64,000 nt of DNA from the NCBI RefSeq assembly GCF_000176135.1, contig NZ_ACZN01000016.1, forward strand, positions 434,001-498,000, given 5' to 3'. The notes beneath the pieces were generated by a model. The model saw only the letters and a program-made list of their open reading frames with translations. It was not told the DNA's origin and did no database searches. A program made the position numbers and the translations under genes. Each line of letters begins with the position of its first letter. The first letter of the stretch is position 1. Source of the DNA: Vibrio coralliilyticus ATCC BAA-450 (lineage in GTDB: Bacteria > Pseudomonadota > Gammaproteobacteria > Enterobacterales > Vibrionaceae). Of the stretch, positions 9,088 through 17,615 are shown one piece after another.

Positions 9088-9600
9088 ATGAACAAAATCG
9101 CAGTATTTGGCAGTGCATTTAACCCGCCGAGCCTTGGACATAAGAGCATTATTGATTCGCTTATGCATTTCGATAGGGTACTGCTACTTCCTAGTATTTC
9201 TCATGCTTGGGGTAAAGAGATGCTTGATTATCAAGCACGTTGTGAACTGGTGGATGCATTTATTGAAGACTTGCAGTCGAGCAATGTCGTGCGGAGTACT
9301 GTTGAAGAGACGCTTTATCAGCCAAACCATAGCGTAACGACATTTGCGGTTTTAAGTGAATTGCAGCGTCAATATCCAGAATATGAAATAACTTTCGTAA
9401 TTGGCCCTGATAATCTTTTTAATTTTGCTAAATTTTATAAAGCGGATGAAATACTTAATCGCTGGTCAGTGATGGCATGCCCTGAGACCGTGAAGGTACG
9501 TAGTACGGACATAAGAAAGGCAATAAGTGATAAAAAAGACATTAATTCACTTACTACGCCTAAAGTTTGCCAAATGTTGGTCGAAAAAGGGTATTATTAA
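9088..9600 (+). CDS. Nicotinate-nucleotide adenylyltransferase-like protein (NadD family)
   Basis: 170 residues from 9088, with AGGAAA as ribosome binding site; a longer in-frame start at 9061 is less likely. The N-terminus IAVFGSAFNPPSLGHKSII carries the nucleotidyltransferase signature (GxFxPxxxGH), VIGPDNLFNF matches the NadD GxDN segment, and VRSTDIRKAI matches the SxTxIR motif. The protein would join nicotinate or nicotinamide mononucleotide to AMP. Many Vibrio carry a main NadD beside holA, so this is probably an additional paralogue; the specificity (acid or amide) is not visible. It is divergent from nadE. Confidence 0.82.
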   Translation: MNKIAVFGSAFNPPSLGHKSIIDSLMHFDRVLLLPSISHAWGKEMLDYQARCELVDAFIEDLQSSNVVRSTVEETLYQPNHSVTTFAVLSELQRQYPEYEITFVIGPDNLFNFAKFYKADEILNRWSVMACPETVKVRSTDIRKAISDKKDINSLTTPKVCQMLVEKGYY

Positions 9601-9630
9601 CGAATGCTGTACTAATTATTTGGGGTGTGA

Positions 9631-10119
9631 ATGAAAACTCATGCATTGATATTGCTAGCAAGTCTGGCTTCTTCAACTATTGGTGCATGTGAGCTATATA
9701 GCTCTGGCTATCAGTCTGATTCGGTTTTATTTCATTCCTCACAAGGTGTGTGTTTTTCCTTACTTGACGGTATTCAATACACCGCTGACAAACTGGATGC
9801 GTTCGATGACTGGGTATCAGAGGAACAATCTCCAGATTATTCTTCTTATTGGTCTGATTGGGTTCTGCAAACAGAGACTAACCCTATACTGAGTCAAAGT
9901 TTAGCCTCTAATTATATTGGCATTGGCGTTTGGGTACCGTCTGAGTTGGAAGATCAGATTAATGTCTCTGATACAGAAAATTGGATCATGAGCCATGGCC
10001 TTCAACTCAGTCTAGGCTTCGGTGATAAGAAGCCGGGAGAGCCTCGACTCCGATTAGATTATCGCTGGCACGATGACTACGAGCGCGATGTTATCATGCA
10101 GCTTGAGTTACCTTTCTAA
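9631..10119 (+). CDS. Small exported protein of unknown function
   Basis: 162 residues with a signal peptide (cleavage likely near Ala-Cys, residues 18-20) and a GGGGTG ribosome binding site. The mature part has a Cys pair region (CELYSS, GVCFSL), and the C-terminal half alternates polar and hydrophobic residues (GLQLSLGFG, RLRLDYRW, VIMQLELPF) and ends in Phe, as outer-membrane strands do. It is too short for a full porin. It starts 30 bp after the NadD-like gene, so cotranscription is possible. No family was recognised. Confidence 0.65.
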   Translation: MKTHALILLASLASSTIGACELYSSGYQSDSVLFHSSQGVCFSLLDGIQYTADKLDAFDDWVSEEQSPDYSSYWSDWVLQTETNPILSQSLASNYIGIGVWVPSELEDQINVSDTENWIMSHGLQLSLGFGDKKPGEPRLRLDYRWHDDYERDVIMQLELPF

Positions 10120-10128
10120 TGAAAAGTG

Positions 10129-10153
10129 AAATGGACGCAGCGAGCGTCCATCT
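10129..10153. terminator. Hairpin between converging genes
   Basis: An 8-bp stem ATGGACGC / GCGTCCAT with a 5-nt loop. T-rich sequence follows on both strands but is short, so termination is plausible in either direction. Confidence 0.55.
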
Positions 10154-12013
10154 TTAAGATTTGAACATGTTCACGACGGTTGGTGGTTCATCCTGAACGG
10201 TGTGTGAAGCCTGTATATCAATAATCGTTTTAGGTTTCTCTGGGCGTGAGTAGAAGTAGCCCTGAATCTGATAACAATCCATCTCATGCAATTTCTCTAA
10301 CGCTTCTTGGCTCTCCACTCCTTCAGCCACTAAATCAACTTTGAGCTGTTTAGCAAGCTGAATAATCAGCCAGACTACGCGTTCCGATGTTTCGTTACAC
10401 AGCATGTTGCGAATGAAAGTTGCGTCAATCTTAATACAATCAATGGGGTAACTGTGAATGTAGTTAAGGCTTGAGTATCCGGTACCAAAGTCATCCAGTG
10501 CAACGGTAAAGCCTAATAGCCGTAACTGGTCCAGAATAAATCGAATTTCATTGGTCTGAGACAGTAAGACGGTTTCGGTTAGCTCAATCGTAAACTCATT
10601 AGGTTTGAAGCCATAACGGTGGATGGTCGATGTGAGGTGCTTTAAGTAACGATTAGTATCATTGAGTTCATGCGCTGAGCAGTTGATTCCAAGTTTGACC
10701 TTGTAACCAAGGCCTTGCTCAAGTTCCTGCTTTGCCTGACAAGCGAGATCGACAATACGTTCTCCCAACTCCACAATCAAACCTGACTGCTCAGCTGCTT
10801 CTATGAATTCCAATGGGGAAATCATTCCAAGTGCGCTGCTTTCCCACCTAGCGAGGATTTCAAAGTAATCCCAGTGTTCTTGGTTTCGACGCACTATAGG
10901 TTGCGCTAGCACATAGATTTCGCTGGGATTAAGGTTCGATGGTGAGAGCTCGTTGCGCAGTGCGTCAATGACCATAGTACGTCGATAGTATTGCGCGCTG
11001 AGGTGGGTGTCATAACATTGCACTTGAGAGTTTCTTGACTGCTTGCAATCTTTCAGAGCTAAGCTGGCGTTGAGGATGAGCTGATCGGCAGTGAGTCGAT
11101 TATCTGATTTTCTCGCAATGCCTATGCTGACATTGACTTTGATATTGTGTGCAGGGTCTTTATAACCGGACTCCAACTTGTGCAATATTAAGCGGCACAC
11201 TTCGAGCGGGTCTCTATTGTACGTAATAAAGGCAAATTCGTCCCCCGCAATTCTAAAGGCTAACTGTCTGTCCTGAATCGAGGTTTCAATCGCCTTGGCA
11301 ACAAACTTAATAACTTGGTCACCGATATAGTTGCCGTACAAGTCATTGATGGACTTAAAGCTGTCAATATCGACATAGGCTAGAGTGAATGAGTCTCCAC
11401 TGGTTTCCGACAATCTTTCGAGCTTGTCGGATAAAAAGCTTCGATTGAGCAAGCCTGTGAGATTGTCGTGCGATACTTCATAGCTAAGTTGATTGACGAG
11501 ACTCTCCGATCGTGCCGAGAGCCACTTAGCTCTCAAGCTATGCACTACGACATTAGCGAATAGAGTGTGGTAGTAAATCAACTCTTCACTTTGCTCAATT
11601 GGGGTTCTAAAGGCTGATAGCAAAATGCCAAGCACATCTCCAGAACGAGTTCTCAGCGGAATACCAAGGTAAGCCTCAATATTATTCTCTCGAATGTAGA
11701 TATCTTCAGGGAAGTCTTTTGCTACACCTTTGGGGTAAAGTACAAAGTCAAGATCTGACTTGCTAACGTGTGCGCTGGGAGTTCCTCTCAGGGCATAGGA
11801 GAATGGTTTTTTTAAAGCGCTATCGCTAGCATGAGATAACATATGAGCATTGGAGTTGAACTTATCAATCTCTATCACGCAGGTGCAAAAAGACTCAAAA
11901 TGCTGATGGAGCACTAAAGTGACCTGATCGAGTAGCTGCGCACCGTCTAATTGAAGAGTTTGATTAACCACATCTAAGCTAATAGACGTAGTTTGTTCAT
12001 GTAACCTAGCCAT
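10154..12013 (-). CDS. GAF-GGDEF-EAL cyclic-di-GMP turnover protein
   Basis: 619 residues without a signal peptide or membrane segment. Residues 1-165 resemble a GAF sensor domain (EAYLGIPLRTRSGDVLGIL). The GGDEF domain (about 175-330) has the site AGDEF at 256-260, a common variant that can still be active. The EAL domain (about 355-605) reads EIL at 385-387; the metal-binding Glu is kept, and so are GINCSA, ELTET, DDFGTGYSS, KIDATF, VAEGVE and QGYFYSRP, so phosphodiesterase activity is likely. TAGGG precedes the start. Its product or substrate is the ligand predicted for the VpsT-like regulator nearby. Confidence 0.9.
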   Translation of the reverse strand: MARLHEQTTSISLDVVNQTLQLDGAQLLDQVTLVLHQHFESFCTCVIEIDKFNSNAHMLSHASDSALKKPFSYALRGTPSAHVSKSDLDFVLYPKGVAKDFPEDIYIRENNIEAYLGIPLRTRSGDVLGILLSAFRTPIEQSEELIYYHTLFANVVVHSLRAKWLSARSESLVNQLSYEVSHDNLTGLLNRSFLSDKLERLSETSGDSFTLAYVDIDSFKSINDLYGNYIGDQVIKFVAKAIETSIQDRQLAFRIAGDEFAFITYNRDPLEVCRLILHKLESGYKDPAHNIKVNVSIGIARKSDNRLTADQLILNASLALKDCKQSRNSQVQCYDTHLSAQYYRRTMVIDALRNELSPSNLNPSEIYVLAQPIVRRNQEHWDYFEILARWESSALGMISPLEFIEAAEQSGLIVELGERIVDLACQAKQELEQGLGYKVKLGINCSAHELNDTNRYLKHLTSTIHRYGFKPNEFTIELTETVLLSQTNEIRFILDQLRLLGFTVALDDFGTGYSSLNYIHSYPIDCIKIDATFIRNMLCNETSERVVWLIIQLAKQLKVDLVAEGVESQEALEKLHEMDCYQIQGYFYSRPEKPKTIIDIQASHTVQDEPPTVVNMFKS

Positions 12014-12124
12014 TTGAGTACCCTACCTTATCGTGATTTAAATCACTTATTTGTTGGTATTGGTTCAATTAAAATATGGTACAGATCTCATAACAATTCA
12101 AATTGGAAGGAGATATTTCTTGGC

Positions 12125-13018
12125 TTAATGCTCTTCCATTTGTTCTTTAGCTAAACGCTCTTTAAGGTAGTCGAGAAACAGTTTTGTCCTAGTATGTTGA
12201 TAGTCCAGCTTAGGATAATACGCGTAAACTGTTGCTTCATCAGCAGTTATTCGGGGTAGGATACGTTTTAAGGTGCCAGCTTTTAGTTCATCTTTTATCA
12301 TCACATCGTTGGAAATTAAAATCCCCATAGCATTTTTAGCGGCGTAAAAAAGTGCTTCGGGGTTAGTGGTTGCAAGATTTCCTGACAAAATGATCTTCTT
12401 TCCATTCGTCAGTGTTATTTCACGATGTGGCCGTTCTCCCCATATTAGCGTGTTGTGTCCAGTCAACTCATCAACCGATTGTGGTTCACCGTATTTATCC
12501 AAATATTCAGGCGAAGCGTAGAAGCCTGCTTTGTGCTCGAACAGTGCTGAGGCTTTAAAACTGAGTGAATTAAGCTGTTCTATCTCACGGCTGATGAACA
12601 GATCAAGGCTAAGTTCAGGCAGTTGGCCAGGGGTAGTAGTGATCAATTGGATGCGAATGTCTGGATACATTTGTAGAAAATCATCGAGATACTGAACCAG
12701 AAATTTGGATCCAACTGCAATGGTGGCACCAATTTTTAAAAGCCCCGCTGGTGTCTGGTTTACTGAACGAGTTTCATCGACAATGGATTGCCAGCCATCA
12801 AGTTGGACCTTAGCTCGCTCATAGAACAGCGCTCCGGCTTCGGTTTGAGTCACGGTTCGGGTAGTGCGCTTGAGAAGTTGAACCCCAATCCTTTCTTCCA
12901 GCCAATGGACACGCTTGCTGATCGCTGAGCTGGTGGTATTCATTTTTCTCGCTGCGCCGTTGAAGCTGCCTTCGTCTACCACACGAATGTAGCTTTGAAC
13001 ACTTTGTATCCAGTCCAT
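12125..13018 (-). CDS. LysR-family transcriptional regulator
   Basis: 297 residues. The N-terminal winged helix (GSFNGAARKMNTTSSAISKRVHWLE, described by its position at about 17-42) and the substrate-binding domain (about 90-290) are typical of the family. GGGAGG precedes the start codon. It is divergent from a Bcr/CflA-type exporter with a short shared promoter region containing a perfect AACTAATTAGTT palindrome, so it most likely controls that exporter and itself. The inducer is unknown. Confidence 0.9.
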   Translation of the reverse strand: MDWIQSVQSYIRVVDEGSFNGAARKMNTTSSAISKRVHWLEERIGVQLLKRTTRTVTQTEAGALFYERAKVQLDGWQSIVDETRSVNQTPAGLLKIGATIAVGSKFLVQYLDDFLQMYPDIRIQLITTTPGQLPELSLDLFISREIEQLNSLSFKASALFEHKAGFYASPEYLDKYGEPQSVDELTGHNTLIWGERPHREITLTNGKKIILSGNLATTNPEALFYAAKNAMGILISNDVMIKDELKAGTLKRILPRITADEATVYAYYPKLDYQHTRTKLFLDYLKERLAKEQMEEH

Positions 13019-13045
13019 GATTTCCTCCCATTAATTCTTTTTGGG

Positions 13046-13057
13046 AACTAATTAGTT
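13046..13057. promoter_or_regulatory. Palindromic operator candidate between LysR regulator and exporter
   Basis: AACTAATTAGTT is a perfect 12-bp palindrome within GGAACTAATTAGTTTCC, 28 bp from the LysR start and 75 bp from the exporter start. Regulators of this family bind dyad sites in such divergent promoters. Binding itself is inferred. Confidence 0.4.
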
Positions 13058-13131
13058 TCCAATTGAGGATATTATCATTCGTTAGCGTCGAATTTAAACT
13101 TTATTGCATAAAGAATAAACGAGGTGACGCT

Positions 13132-14310
13132 ATGAAAAAAACGCCGATTCTGCTGGCGATGATGATAATTGCGACGGGTCAGGTAGGTGTGAGTATCTAT
13201 CTGCCATCATTACCGATGATCAGTGAAACGCTTCAGGTTAACCAAGCTGATGTCCAACTTCTTGTGACGCTGTTTTTAGTTGGCTTTGGTGCTTCGCAGT
13301 TGTTTTATGGCCCATTATCGGATGCTATCGGACGTCGTCCGGTGTTTCTGCTCGGGCAAGGGATATACCTGATCGGAACCGTGATTTGTTTGCTGTTTTC
13401 TCATAACTTGTGGATTTTGGTGTTGGGGCGTCTTCTACAGGGCCTCGGAGCGGGCAGCGCGTCTGTATTAGGCAGAAGTGTGCTTCGTGACTGCTATGAC
13501 GGTGCAGAGCTGACCAAAGCTTTATCTTACGTTTCTGTCACGGCTTCGATCATGCCTGTGATTGCGCCTGTCTTCGGTGGCTGGGTGGCATTTTATCTGG
13601 GTTGGGAAGCTGTGTTTATTTTTGTTCTGGTCTACCTAGCCGCAATTTTTACACTGGGTTACTTCATCTTACCTGAGACAATGAACTACGGTCGAACATC
13701 ATTCAAGGTAGGCCAAGTGGTCAAAAACTATGGAGAATTGATCACCAACAAACAAGTATTGAGTAGCGCAAGCTACAACTGGATTACTTACCTTGCTTGC
13801 ATGGTTTCCTTGTCTGTAATGCCTTTCATGTTACAGCATGAATTGGGCTTAACGGCTGCCGAGTATGGTTCAGTCATGGTGATACCGTCCGCAGGGCTAC
13901 TGATTGGTACACTGGCATTGAATGTCCTTAATCGCTATTTGAGTACACAACAACTCATGGCTCTCGCTATCTTCATCATGATGGCTGCTGGAGCTTGGTT
14001 GGCGGTGACTGGGTTGACGCTGTTCAATATTGTCTGGGCCTTTACATGGATGACGATTGCACAGGGGTTGTCTTTCCCTCTCTCAATTAGCATGTTGCTT
14101 GCGCCACATAAACGGCAGGCTGGTTCTGTATCTGCTCTGACAGGAGCAATCCAGATGTGTCTTGCAGGGGTGTTTGGGGGTTATTTAGTGGAGAATTGGA
14201 TACAAAGCCAAATGGCATTAGGTGCGTTTTATTTGATATCAGCAAGCCTGTTGGCAATGGTGCTTTACTCGAGTCGGGTTCGGCCAGTGACACGCCAAGA
14301 GTTTGCTTGA
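13132..14310 (+). CDS. Bcr/CflA-type MFS drug exporter
   Basis: 392 residues from the ATG at 13132, which has GAGGTGA upstream. Twelve hydrophobic segments are expected from the pattern. YLPSLPMI in helix 1, the loop 2-3 motif FYGPLSDAIGRRPV and LGRLLQGLGAG in helix 4 are hallmarks of the Bcr/CflA branch of the major facilitator superfamily, which expels small toxic compounds using the proton gradient. The LysR gene on the other strand is the probable regulator. A sigma-70-like promoter for the next gene overlaps its 3' end. Confidence 0.88.
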   Translation: MKKTPILLAMMIIATGQVGVSIYLPSLPMISETLQVNQADVQLLVTLFLVGFGASQLFYGPLSDAIGRRPVFLLGQGIYLIGTVICLLFSHNLWILVLGRLLQGLGAGSASVLGRSVLRDCYDGAELTKALSYVSVTASIMPVIAPVFGGWVAFYLGWEAVFIFVLVYLAAIFTLGYFILPETMNYGRTSFKVGQVVKNYGELITNKQVLSSASYNWITYLACMVSLSVMPFMLQHELGLTAAEYGSVMVIPSAGLLIGTLALNVLNRYLSTQQLMALAIFIMMAAGAWLAVTGLTLFNIVWAFTWMTIAQGLSFPLSISMLLAPHKRQAGSVSALTGAIQMCLAGVFGGYLVENWIQSQMALGAFYLISASLLAMVLYSSRVRPVTRQEFA

Positions 14311-14334
14311 AAGGAGTAAAACCCCTGCTACAAT
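14307..14334 (+). promoter_or_regulatory. Sigma-70-like promoter for the 14374 gene
   Basis: TTGAAA at 14307-14312 and TACAAT at 14329-14334 are separated by 16 bp and overlap the stop of the exporter gene. A start codon with GAGAGG before it follows 40 bp downstream. Confidence 0.4.
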
Positions 14335-14373
14335 GCGCCTCAATGATTGAACTGACGATCTGAGAGGTCGACG

Positions 14374-14726
14374 ATGGAACACAAACAATTCGAAGAGTTA
14401 GTCACTGCGCTTTGTGCAAAAGAGAACTACCGCAAGCACTTGAAGTGTTGAAACAACATGAAAATGAAGAAGTTGCTGAGGCGGCGCAGTCTCTAACAGG
14501 TCAGTTTGCTTTGGCAGAAGTTGACGGTGAACAACGCATTTACCATGTGACGATGCAAGAAAATGAGCAGGGTGAAGAGCAAGAATACGTTGAGCATGTG
14601 ATGAATGAAGGCGATGACGTGATTCGATTTGTTGCTTGGTTCTTTGAAGTGATGTTTGATGTGAAACGTAAAGATACCTATCAGGCTGCAGGTAAAACGT
14701 ACCAACAACCAAAACGCGCGAAATAG
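14374..14726 (+). pseudogene. Small conserved acidic protein gene interrupted by a one-base frameshift
   Basis: The ATG at 14374 has a good GAGAGG site and reads MEHKQFEELVTALCAKENYR before running into a stop at codon 26. The -1 frame from about 14412 continues QALEVLKQHENEEVAEAAQ and on to 14726 without interruption. Restoring one base near 14434 would give one protein of about 117 residues, acidic and helical, ending QPKRAK. The family was not recognised. Either a base was lost recently, or the sequence has an error; a programmed slip at A-AAA-G (about 14418) is less likely. A terminator follows at 14749. Confidence 0.7.
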
Positions 14727-14748
14727 TCGAGTTTACGCTTCCTATAAA

Positions 14749-14778
14749 AACAAAGCCCCATATTTGGGGCTTTGTTTC
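14749..14778. terminator. Bidirectional terminator
   Basis: AACAAAGCCCCA / TGGGGCTTTGTT form a strong stem with flanking A and T runs between two converging genes. Confidence 0.88.
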
Positions 14779-14781
14779 TTT

Positions 14782-15405
14782 TTAACCAACAGAGCTTTGG
14801 TTGTTGTCCATGGTCACTACATTATCGGGCACATTACTTAAGCCTTTTTCTGCCAGCCAAGCTTGCAGATTGTCGGCGCCGCCAATGTAATGACCATCAA
14901 GCCAGATCTGGGGAACGGTTACCGGTGTTTTTTCGCCGATAATGGCTTTCACTTCTGGGATCATGCGATACAGAGCCGCACTGTCTTTAACGACGTCGTG
15001 ATACTGGTAATCAATCCCAGCGTCATCAAGTAATTTCTTGGCTTTCACGCAGTAAGGGCAGGTCGCTTTTCCGTAGACAATGTTTCCTTTCAACGTATCG
15101 CGTTTAGTCCACTCTTGAATAATAGACTGTACCAACACACCGCGATTCAAGGCTTCACCTTGGCTGACCACCTTGCCTTCGACCATAAGAATAGGAGCAT
15201 GCCAGGCTCCAACCTTCAACGGTTCCCACCAATGAGAGAGCCAATCTTTCACTTCCAATTCAACGGGAACATCGACCAGTTCGTTCTCAAATGTATCTTT
15301 GAGAATGTCTTTGGTCAGGGTACATTCGCCACATGGAATTTTTACACTGAACGGTCCCCAACTGCCGGCCCAGCGATATAGTGTTACTTTGATTGGATCT
15401 GTCAT
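14782..15405 (-). CDS. Two-domain thioredoxin-fold protein with glutaredoxin C-terminus
   Basis: 207 residues, no signal peptide, GGGAGAGAG before the start. The N-terminal domain (about 5-95) contains Cys25-Gly-Glu-Cys28 and the cis-Pro-like segment WHAPILMVEGK, which suggests a second redox-active thioredoxin fold. The C-terminal domain (about 105-195) is a glutaredoxin with Cys116-Pro-Tyr-Cys119, TVPQIW and DGHYIGGADNL. The role would be thiol-disulfide exchange in the cytoplasm, perhaps coupling two partners. The double arrangement is less usual than a single glutaredoxin. Confidence 0.82.
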   Translation of the reverse strand: MTDPIKVTLYRWAGSWGPFSVKIPCGECTLTKDILKDTFENELVDVPVELEVKDWLSHWWEPLKVGAWHAPILMVEGKVVSQGEALNRGVLVQSIIQEWTKRDTLKGNIVYGKATCPYCVKAKKLLDDAGIDYQYHDVVKDSAALYRMIPEVKAIIGEKTPVTVPQIWLDGHYIGGADNLQAWLAEKGLSNVPDNVVTMDNNQSSVG

Positions 15406-15457
15406 AGAGCTCTCTCCCTTAAATGCCTTTAACTAATAGAACGGCGCGCGCTGATAT

Positions 15458-16384
15458 TTATTTCAATTTGCGGGATTTTTTTGATTCCCATTGAGTAATA
15501 AAAGCGACAGAAGCAATGATGATCGCAGCCCCTAGCCACAGTCTGCCTGGTGGTACCCAACTAAATACAATCCAACCTGCCAGTACATTTAATGGTAATT
15601 TCGCGTGGTCAAATGGCTGAACAAACGAAGCATCGGCGACTGAATACGCTTTTACAATAGCCCACTGTGCCAAAGCTGTCAGTGCTCCAGCGGCGAATAG
15701 CACCAGCCAGATCGTACCGCCAGTTGGCGTCTGCCAATCTGGAATTGCTAGCAAGATATTAAATGGTGTGATGAGGATCAGTAGGTAGACCACCATCGTC
15801 GATGGGGAGTCATCGGAGGATAGTTTTTTGACCATAAGTGAATAGCAAGCCCAGAAAAATGCAGCGCCCACTGGGAGTAAAGCGGCCCAGTTAAAGCCAT
15901 CAGCCCAAGGTTCAAGGATGATCATTGCCCCAATAAAGCCGGACAGTGTTGCTCCCCAACGTGCAATACCTACGTTTTCTTTAAGAATTAGCCCTGAGCC
16001 TACCGTTGCAAAGAGTGGTGAGGTCATCAGCAGTGCGATCCCCTGCCAAATTGGTACCGGGTAAGCTAGCGCCCAGAGCCACAATTGAATACCGATAACC
16101 GATAGAAAAACCCGGAAAATGTGCATTCCGAGATGTTCAGTACGCAGAGAGTGTCTGATACCCAATGTTTTTAAGTAGGGCAGAATGACAACCAACGCAA
16201 TCGCATATTGGATCAATGCGACAGTAGTGGAAGACAAGCCGAAATTAATACTAGCAACCTGAGCGAGGCTGTTAACCAAGGCAAAGGCTAAACCAGCTGT
16301 GAGCATCCAGCTCGCGCCCTGAATAGGATGGTGGGGTCTTGAAGCCATAATTGTTGTGTTAAGGAATGTAGTAGGCTGAATCAT
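15458..16384 (-). CDS. EamA/DMT-family transporter
   Basis: About 308 residues from 16384, where a weak AAAGAA stands upstream; an in-frame ATG at 16408 is possible. Two EamA repeats with about ten membrane helices are seen, each ending in a basic stretch, and the C-terminus is WESKKSRKLK. The family exports amino acids, nucleosides or other small metabolites. It lies in the same direction as a second EamA gene 108 bp upstream, but the two are not close relatives by eye. The substrate is unknown. Confidence 0.83.
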   Translation of the reverse strand: MIQPTTFLNTTIMASRPHHPIQGASWMLTAGLAFALVNSLAQVASINFGLSSTTVALIQYAIALVVILPYLKTLGIRHSLRTEHLGMHIFRVFLSVIGIQLWLWALAYPVPIWQGIALLMTSPLFATVGSGLILKENVGIARWGATLSGFIGAMIILEPWADGFNWAALLPVGAAFFWACYSLMVKKLSSDDSPSTMVVYLLILITPFNILLAIPDWQTPTGGTIWLVLFAAGALTALAQWAIVKAYSVADASFVQPFDHAKLPLNVLAGWIVFSWVPPGRLWLGAAIIIASVAFITQWESKKSRKLK

Positions 16385-16492
16385 ACGATGTTCTTTGTAG
16401 TACGTCATCTATCTATCTTGTTGTACTTCATCAAAAAAACTGAAGAAACAGCCTGTTTTATTGTGCGGTGTCGTATCATTAGCGACGACGGA

Positions 16493-17416
16493 CTAGTCGG
16501 TTTTGGGTTTATTGAGCAGGTAAACCGAAAATACGACCAAAGTCATTCCCATGGCATGCCAAACAGTAAATGCTTCCCCTAATACGAGTACTGCAGATAT
16601 CGCAGTGATCGCAGGGCCAATATTACTGGTTAGGCTCAATTGAGTCGGTGTTAAGCTCGCCATCGCGGCCGCAATCAAATAGGAAGGAACAACCGTACAA
16701 AAAATACCTAATGTAACGCCGATGGTAATTAGCTCTGAGCTCCAACTGTAGATTTCTGCCTGACTTAATAGCAGGTGAATGACGATTGCGACTCCGGCAC
16801 TGCCCATGCCAATGCTCGTGAACAGAGAGCTACCCATTCTTGAGATGAGCGGCTTACTCCACACAAGATAAAAGGCGAACACTAAGGCCGACGTGATGGC
16901 GAGACCGCTGCCGAATAAAACAGAGCTGCCAAGGGTGTTAAAGTCATGGACAAAGATCAAAGAGATACCAATATAGCCAAGCAATGTGGTCACAATGACC
17001 CGACGGCTTGGGACCTGCCGATACAGAGCCCAACTAATGAGCACGACAAAAGTGGGGAACAAGAAAATCAGTAGTCGCTCTAATTGAGCAGAGATGAACT
17101 CCAATGAGGCGATATCCAGATAGCTGGCGATGTAGTAGCCCATGATACCGATAGCCACGGCTTTAAGACCATGTTGCTTGGCCTTGGTACGATTGTCTGG
17201 TGTGCGACACAAATACACCAACATGGCCAGATAAAGCGGCAGAGAGCTAAATGCACGCAGTGCCATGATAGAAGTTGCGTCACCACCGTATTGGTAGGCG
17301 ATCTTGATCAGTACAGGTTTGATGGAGAAGAGCAGACAACCCGCTAGAGCCAGCAACAGGCCAACTTGAGTGGCGCGAAAAGCAAGAGGTCGAATTGTCT
17401 GGGTGTTTTCGGTCAT
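16493..17416 (-). CDS. EamA/DMT-family transporter preceded by a structured leader
   Basis: 307 residues with about ten membrane helices in two EamA repeats (FRATQVGLLLALAGCLLFSIK begins helix 1). An AAAGGA site precedes the ATG at 17416. Its 5' leader is unusual: it carries an upstream 17-codon reading frame with its own ribosome binding site and a set of overlapping inverted repeats, one of which would close around the AAAGGA site. This suggests translational control by the leader. The substrate is not visible; some members (YddG) export aromatic amino acids, and the leader peptide has Phe, Tyr and Trp, but that link is speculative. Confidence 0.85.
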   Translation of the reverse strand: MTENTQTIRPLAFRATQVGLLLALAGCLLFSIKPVLIKIAYQYGGDATSIMALRAFSSLPLYLAMLVYLCRTPDNRTKAKQHGLKAVAIGIMGYYIASYLDIASLEFISAQLERLLIFLFPTFVVLISWALYRQVPSRRVIVTTLLGYIGISLIFVHDFNTLGSSVLFGSGLAITSALVFAFYLVWSKPLISRMGSSLFTSIGMGSAGVAIVIHLLLSQAEIYSWSSELITIGVTLGIFCTVVPSYLIAAAMASLTPTQLSLTSNIGPAITAISAVLVLGEAFTVWHAMGMTLVVFSVYLLNKPKTD

Positions 17417-17419
17417 TAA

Positions 17420-17486
17420 TCTCGTATCCTTTATTGAGAGTTGGGCTACGAGAAGAATTAGGCTGGCTACGTGTTCTCGTAGCCAG
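17420..17486 (-). promoter_or_regulatory. Leader with mutually exclusive hairpins before the EamA gene
   Basis: Three pairings compete. A: 17463-17471 with 17478-17486, 9 bp, 6-nt loop. B: 17444-17454 with 17474-17484, 11 bp, perfect. C: 17420-17426 with 17447-17453, 7 bp, with the ribosome binding site (17427-17432) in its loop. A excludes B, and B excludes C, so A should favour C and hide the start region while B should expose it. A further imperfect stem (17493-17503 with 17531-17541) overlaps the leader peptide. No T-run follows, so control of translation rather than termination is favoured. Confidence 0.55.
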
Positions 17487-17498
17487 GCACAGGTTTAC

Positions 17499-17552
17499 CT
17501 ACCGGCTACAGGCAATGAGAAGGAGCCAAAGGTAAGTAAACGAAATTTGCAT
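17499..17552 (-). CDS. Putative 17-residue leader peptide
   Basis: The frame reads MQISFTYLWLLLIACSR and then TAG, starting with ATG at 17552 preceded by AAGGAA at 8-nt spacing. It ends 82 bp before the EamA start and just before hairpin A of the leader, and an imperfect stem pairs its middle codons with the sequence around its stop. This layout fits a leader peptide for translational attenuation. The peptide also resembles a very short lipoprotein signal, which may be coincidence. No homologue is known to me. Confidence 0.4.
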   Translation of the reverse strand: MQISFTYLWLLLIACSR

Positions 17553-17615
17553 CAGAGATATTCCTTAGTGATGAAAAACCAGATTAACCAGCATAGTTAG
17601 GAAAGGCAATCAGTT

